DNA of 64,000 nucleotides, taken from positions 976,447-1,040,446 of the forward strand of contig JAGKQI010000033.1 in the NCBI GenBank assembly GCA_018806915.1, in the 5' to 3' direction. The position numbers and the translations under genes were made by a program. The DNA is from Phytophthora colocasiae. Its lineage: Eukaryota; Oomycota; Peronosporomycetes; Peronosporales; Peronosporaceae. This document shows positions 60,141-64,000 of the stretch, piece after piece. The notes beneath the pieces were generated by a model. That model was not told the origin of the DNA. It searched no databases and saw nothing but the letters and a program-made list of their open reading frames with translations. The stretch's first letter is position 1, and each line of letters opens with the position of its first letter.

Positions 60141-60217
60141 GGGGATGTAGCTCAAATGAGTAGAGCGCTCGCTTGGCATGCGAGAGGTACGAGGATCGAT
60201 ACCCGCAAGCTTCTCCA
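60141..60217 (+). tRNA. tRNA-Ala, unit 38, anticodon reads GGC
   Basis: CTTGGCATGC; D-loop AATGAGTAG and four inserted bases before the 3' strand. Confidence 0.45.
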
Positions 60218-60218
60218 G

Positions 60219-60290
60219 GCGTGTGTATTATGGTGGTCAGTACCTCACCTTGTGGCGGTGATATCCTCGGTTCGAATCCGGGCACGCGCA
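60219..60290 (+). tRNA. tRNA-His(GTG), unit 38
   Basis: Only D-arm changes (GTATTATGGTGG). Confidence 0.75.
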
Positions 60291-60797
60291 CTCTTATGTT
60301 CATTATGCTGCCATTACACCTTGCTTTTTCACCGCCCCGCAACAACCCATGCTCTCTATGCCCCTGGCTCCATGCGATCTCGACACATGCACCACGTGCT
60401 ACTTATCAGTTGCTGCGTTGCTCTGTATCGCTGTCCACGTACCTCCTGTACTCTTGCTTATTTGAAACCCTGCTTGACCTTGTCTGGGTCTTGGCACGCC
60501 TCCGATGACGTGCTTAGAGGGTCGCTTGCCAGTCGCAGTCCCCATGGTCCCTTGGTCCCTTGGTCTACCCACGAGAAAGCTGCGGAGAGAGCGAGCAGCC
60601 ACGAAACAGTGTGGGATATTGTTGGACGATAATCCGATTTGTGTGGCGCGAGTATGTCGGTGCGGAAAGTTTAGCAATGGTTGCGCAGTGGCATTGTGGA
60701 GCGTGTGGTATGGGAGAAGGTGGTTTGTAGCGCGTGGGTAGCCGCTGGCGTGTCAAGTGTAATTTTGTTTGTGTTGTGTGTGTGTGTATGGTTATCC

Positions 60798-60873
60798 GGG
60801 GATGTAGCTCAAATGTTAGAGCGCTCGCTTAGCATGCGAGGAGGTACGGGGATCGATACCCGCTGCTTCTCCA
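60798..60873 (+). tRNA. tRNA-Ala(AGC), unit 39, with indels
   Basis: ATGTTAGAG D-loop and extra bases in the variable region and 3' strand. Confidence 0.5.
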
Positions 60874-60874
60874 G

Positions 60875-60949
60875 GCGTGTGTGAGTATAGTGGTCAGTAC
60901 CTCGCCTTGTGGCGGTGATATCCTCCGGTTTCGAATCCGGGCACGCGCA
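60875..60949 (+). tRNA. tRNA-His(GTG), unit 39, with indels
   Basis: Extra G in the acceptor region, CTCGCC anticodon stem, CCGGTTTCG T-arm. Confidence 0.5.
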
Positions 60950-61442
60950 CTCTTATGTTCATTATGCTGCCGTACACCTTGCTTTTTTCGCCGCCCCGCA
61001 ACGGCCATGCTCTCTATGCTACAGCTCCATGCGATCTCGACACATGCGCCACGTGCTACTTATCGGTTGCTGCATTGCTGGATCATGTCCACATGCCTCC
61101 TGTACTCTTGTATGTTGAAACCTAGCGACCTTGTCTGGGTCCCCAGCACGCCTCCGATGACATGCTTGCCGAGGTCGCTTGATTAAAGCAGTCCCTTGGT
61201 CACTTAGTCCCGCGGTCTACCCACGAGAAAGCTACGGAGAGAGCGAGCAGCTACGAAGCAGTGTGGGATATTGTTGGACGTGTCCGATTTGTGTAGCGCA
61301 GTATGTGTCGGTGCGGAAAGTTTGTAATGGTTGCGCAGTGGCGGCTATGGAGCGATAATAGTAGCGGGAGAAGGGCGTTTGTAGCGCGTAGTGTGTGTGT
61401 TAAGTGTATTTTGTTTGTGTTGTGTGTGTGTGTATTGTATCC

Positions 61443-61516
61443 GGGTATGTAGCTCAAATGGTAGAGCGCTCGCTTAGCATGCGAGAGGTACGAGGATCGT
61501 CACCCCTGCTTCTCCA
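61443..61516 (+). tRNA. tRNA-Ala(AGC), unit 40, with changes
   Basis: GGGTATG 5' end; T-arm ACGAGGATCGTCACCCC. Confidence 0.5.
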
Positions 61517-61517
61517 G

Positions 61518-61591
61518 GCGTTAATGTAGTATAGTGGTCAGTGCCTCACCTTGTGGCGTTGATATCCTCAGTTCGAATCCGGGCACGCGCA
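61518..61591 (+). tRNA. tRNA-His(GTG), unit 40, with changes
   Basis: Acceptor GCGTTAATG and GGCGTTGAT. Confidence 0.45.
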
Positions 61592-62077
61592 CTCTTATGT
61601 TCGATATGCTGCCGTACACCTTGCTTTTTCTAGCCCCGCAACAACCCATGCTCTCTATGCTACAGCTCCATGTGATCTCGACACATGCGCCGCGTGCTGC
61701 TTATCGGTTGCTGCATTGCTGTATCGCTGTCCGCATGCCTCCTGTACTCTTGTATTTGAAACCTAGCGACCTTGTCTGGGTCTGGCACGCCTCCGATGAC
61801 GTGCTTAGAGGTCAGCAGTCGCTTGGTCCCATGGTCCCTTGGTCCCTTGGTCTACCCACGAGAAAGCTGCGGAGAGAGCGAGCAGCCACGAAACGGTGTG
61901 GGATATTGTTGGACGTGTCCGATTTGTATGGCACGCAGGTATGTCGGTGCGGAAAGTTTGTAATGGTTTGCGCAGTGGCATTGTGGAGCGTGTGGTATGG
62001 GAGAAGGTGGTTTGTAGCGCGTGGTGTATTATTGTCAAGTGTATTTTGTTTGTGTTGTGTGTGTGTGTATGGTATCC

Positions 62078-62152
62078 GGGGATGTAGCTCAAATGGTAGA
62101 GCGCTCGCTTAGCATGCGGAGAGGTACAGGGATCGATACCCCTGCTTCTCCA
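62078..62152 (+). tRNA. tRNA-Ala(AGC), unit 41
   Basis: One extra G after the anticodon stem and one extra C in the T-arm. Confidence 0.65.
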
Positions 62153-62153
62153 G

Positions 62154-62229
62154 GCGTGTGTGGTATAGTGGTCAGTACCTCACGCCTTGTGGCGGTGATA
62201 TCCTCGGTTCCCGAATCCAGACACGCGCA
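62154..62229 (+). tRNA. tRNA-His(GTG), unit 41, with changes
   Basis: CACGCCTTGTGG insertion, CCCGAATCCAGACACG T-arm. Confidence 0.45.
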
Positions 62230-62729
62230 CTCTATGTATTCATTATGCTGCCGTACACCTTGCTTTTTCACCGCCCCGCAACAACCCATACTCTCTATGC
62301 TACAGCTCCATGCGATCTCGACACATGCGCCACGTGCTGCGCCATCGGTTGCTGCATTGCTGGATCGCTGTCCGCGTACTCCGCAGCTAACTCTTGTGTT
62401 GAAACCTAGCGACCTTGTCTGGGTCTTGGCACGCACTCCATTGGCGTGGCTTAGAGATTCAGCTTGGTCGCTTGATTCCCTTAGTCCCTTGGTCCCTTGG
62501 TCTACCCACGAGAAAGCTGCGGAGAGAGCGAGCAGCCACGAAACAGTGTGGGATATTGTTGGACGTGTCCGATTTGTGTGAAGCGCCGAGTATGTCGGTG
62601 CGGAAAGTTTGTAATGGTTGCGCAGTGGCATTTGTGGAGCGTGTGGTATGGGAGAAGGTGGTTTGTAGCGCGGTAGTGTGTGTGTCAGGTGTATTTTGTT
62701 TGTGTTATTGTGTGTGTGTATGGTATCCT

Positions 62730-62804
62730 GGGGATGTAAGCTCAAATGGTGAGAGCGCTCGCTTAGCATACGAGAATTACAGGGATCGATACCCTGCTTC
62801 TCCA
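62730..62804 (+). tRNA. tRNA-Ala(AGC), unit 42, with indels
   Basis: GTAAGCTC, GGTGAGAG and GCATACGAGAATT. Confidence 0.5.
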
Positions 62805-62805
62805 G

Positions 62806-62879
62806 GCGTGTGTGAGTATAATTGGTCAGTACCTCACCTTGTGGCGGTGATATCCTCGGTTCGAATCCGGGCACGCACA
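62806..62879 (+). tRNA. tRNA-His(GTG), unit 42
   Basis: GTGAGTATAATTGG D-arm; acceptor GCACGCACA. Confidence 0.55.
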
Positions 62880-63365
62880 CTCTTATGTTCGTTATGCTGC
62901 CGTACACCTTGCTTTTTCACCGCCCCGCAACAAGCCATGCTCTCTATGCCTGGCTCCATGCGATCTCGACACATGCGCCACGTGCTACTTATCGGTTGCT
63001 GCATTGCTGTATCGCTGTCCGCATGCCTCCTGTACTCTTGTATTTGAAACCTAGCGACCTTGTTCTGGGTCTTGGCACGCCTCCGATGACGTGCTTAGAG
63101 GTCGCTTGGTCGCGCGATCCCTTGATCCCTTGGTCCCATGGTCTACCCACGAGAAAGCTGCGGAGAGAGCGAGCAGCCACGAAACGGTGTGGGATATTGT
63201 TGGACGTGTCCGATTTGTGTGGCGCGAGTATGTCGGTGCGGACAGTTTGTAATGGTTGCGCAGTGGCATTGTGGAGCGTGTGGTATGGGAAGAAGGTGGT
63301 TTGTAGCGCGTGGTGTGTGTGTCAAATTGTATTTTGTTTGTGTTGTGTGTGTGTGTATGGTATCC

Positions 63366-63441
63366 GGGGATGTAGCTCAAATGGTAGAGCGCTCGCTTAG
63401 CATGCGAGAGGTACGAGGATCGATACCCGCCTGCTTCTCCA
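63366..63441 (+). tRNA. tRNA-Ala(AGC), unit 43
   Basis: T-arm ACGAGGATCG and three inserted bases (ACCCGCCTGC). Confidence 0.6.
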
Positions 63442-63442
63442 G

Positions 63443-63514
63443 GCGTGTGTAGTATAGTGGTCGATGCCTCACCTTGTGGCGGTGATATCCTCGGTTCGAA
63501 TCCGGGCACATGCA
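63443..63514 (+). tRNA. tRNA-His(GTG), unit 43
   Basis: GGTCGATGCC in the D-arm; acceptor GGGCACATGCA. Confidence 0.6.
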
Positions 63515-64000
63515 CTCTTATGTTGTTAATAACGCCGTACACCTTGCTTTTTCTGCGCCCCACAACAACCAGCCAACTCTCTATGCTACAGCTCCATGCG
63601 ATCTCGACACATGCGCCACGTGCTACTTATCGGTTGCTGCATTTAACGGATCGCTGTCCGCATGCCTCCCGCATGCTCTTATGTTGAAACCTAGCGACCT
63701 TGTCTCTGCAGGTCTTGGCACGCCTCCGATGACGCGTGCTTAGAGGTCAGCAGTCGCTTGGTCCCTTGGTCCCTTGGTCCCTTGGTCTACCCACGAGAAA
63801 GCTGCGGAGAGAGCGAGCAGCCACGAAACGGTGTGGGATATTGTTGGACGTGTGTCCGATTTGTGTGGCGCGAGTATGTCGGTGCGGAAAGTTTGTAATG
63901 GTTGCGCAGTGGCATTGTGGAGCGACGTGGTATGGGAGAAAGGTGGTTTGTAGCGCGTAGTGTGTGTGTGAAGTGTATTTTGTTTGTGTTGTGTGTGTGT

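Larger units (their letters stand above)
26961..64000 (+). repeat. Tandem tRNA-Ala/tRNA-His array, about 620-bp unit, 43 pairs, interrupted twice
   Basis: Each unit contains, in order: CCTGTACTCTTGTATTTGAAA, a segment with TGACGTGC, an 8-bp minisatellite (CGCTTGGT/CCCTTGGT, three to seven copies), about 220 bp of unique spacer, a TG-dinucleotide tract, tRNA-Ala, G, tRNA-His, and a T5 run about 35 bp past tRNA-His. Units at 41008 and 41628 are identical over 620 bp. Interrupted by E4 (27657-35219) and a Harbinger element (36177-37985). It continues beyond the right window edge. The first partial unit abuts 44 bp of unassigned sequence after X. Confidence 0.95.
53200..64000 (+). other. Array part with many indels and transitions
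   Basis: Units keep order and spacing but carry frequent 1-4 nt insertions (AG, CC, TTA) and A/G, G/A changes, some recurring in several units (GGTCAGC, AAACAGTG). Genes below are listed with lower confidence because their exact sequence is doubtful. Confidence 0.8.

Noticed and set aside
26961..64000. Many frames in the array (for example MCSIVVSTSPCGGD and MYGSIMNIRVRVPGFE types)
   Set aside because: They translate tRNA-His and tRNA-Ala sequence and spacer; recur with the unit.
35221..64000. CRISPR-like regular repeat
   Set aside because: Units are 620 bp with tRNA genes and near-identical spacers; no short repeat with unique spacers.

Overview
The window is eukaryotic, from a repeat-rich intergenic region, most likely of an oomycete (Phytophthora or downy-mildew type). 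This rests on the style of the Ty3/Gypsy polyproteins, including pol with a plant-type second RNase H plus a chromodomain as described for the oomycete Chronos group, a PIF/Harbinger element with a Myb-like partner gene, and eukaryotic tRNA genes without encoded CCA. No host protein gene was recognised; every long reading frame belongs to a mobile element.

Positions 1-26916 are a nest of four LTR retrotransposons. The outer one, called X here, runs on the plus strand; only the end of its pol (7312-7614 and 24471-25301), an antisense gene (24808-26355) and its 3' LTR (26457-26916) are visible. X is interrupted twice. Element E3 (minus; gag 4222-5967, start of pol 3168-4231, 5' LTR 5968-7310) enters from the left and is itself broken by element E1 (minus; 1-3167). 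Element E2 (minus; 7615-24466, 16.85 kb) sits inside X with a CAAG target duplication and two 1.6-kb LTRs differing at only a handful of positions. In transcription order E2 carries a pre-gag frame, gag, protease, reverse transcriptase, a degenerate RNase H plus a second complete RNase H, integrase and chromodomain, then a roughly 940-codon gene on the opposite strand before the 3' LTR. Several single lesions break its frames.

Positions 26961-64000 are a tandem array of about 620-bp units. Each has a tRNA-Ala(AGC) gene, one G, then a tRNA-His(GTG) gene, followed by a T-run and a variable 8-bp minisatellite. I count 43 pairs. Two mobile elements sit inside the array: a 7.56-kb Ty3/Gypsy element E4 (27657-35219) and a 1.8-kb PIF/Harbinger element (36177-37985) that splits a tRNA-His gene. 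From about 53200 onward the units carry many small indels and transitions, which looks like decay or unpolished long-read sequence.

The parts connect. E1, E2 and E3 all have primer binding sites matching the 3' end of the same tRNA-His that the array encodes. E2, E3 and E4 each have a textbook -1 frameshift signal at the end of gag: a slippery heptamer (GTTAAAC or GGGAAAC), a 6-7 nt spacer and a stem-loop whose arms differ between E2 and E3 but still pair. Two unrelated elements (E2 and X) carry long antisense genes at the 3' end, an arrangement known from plant Tat-lineage elements. The two antisense genes, the frameshift signals and the dicistronic tRNA unit with a possible encoded G-1 are the observations most worth following up.
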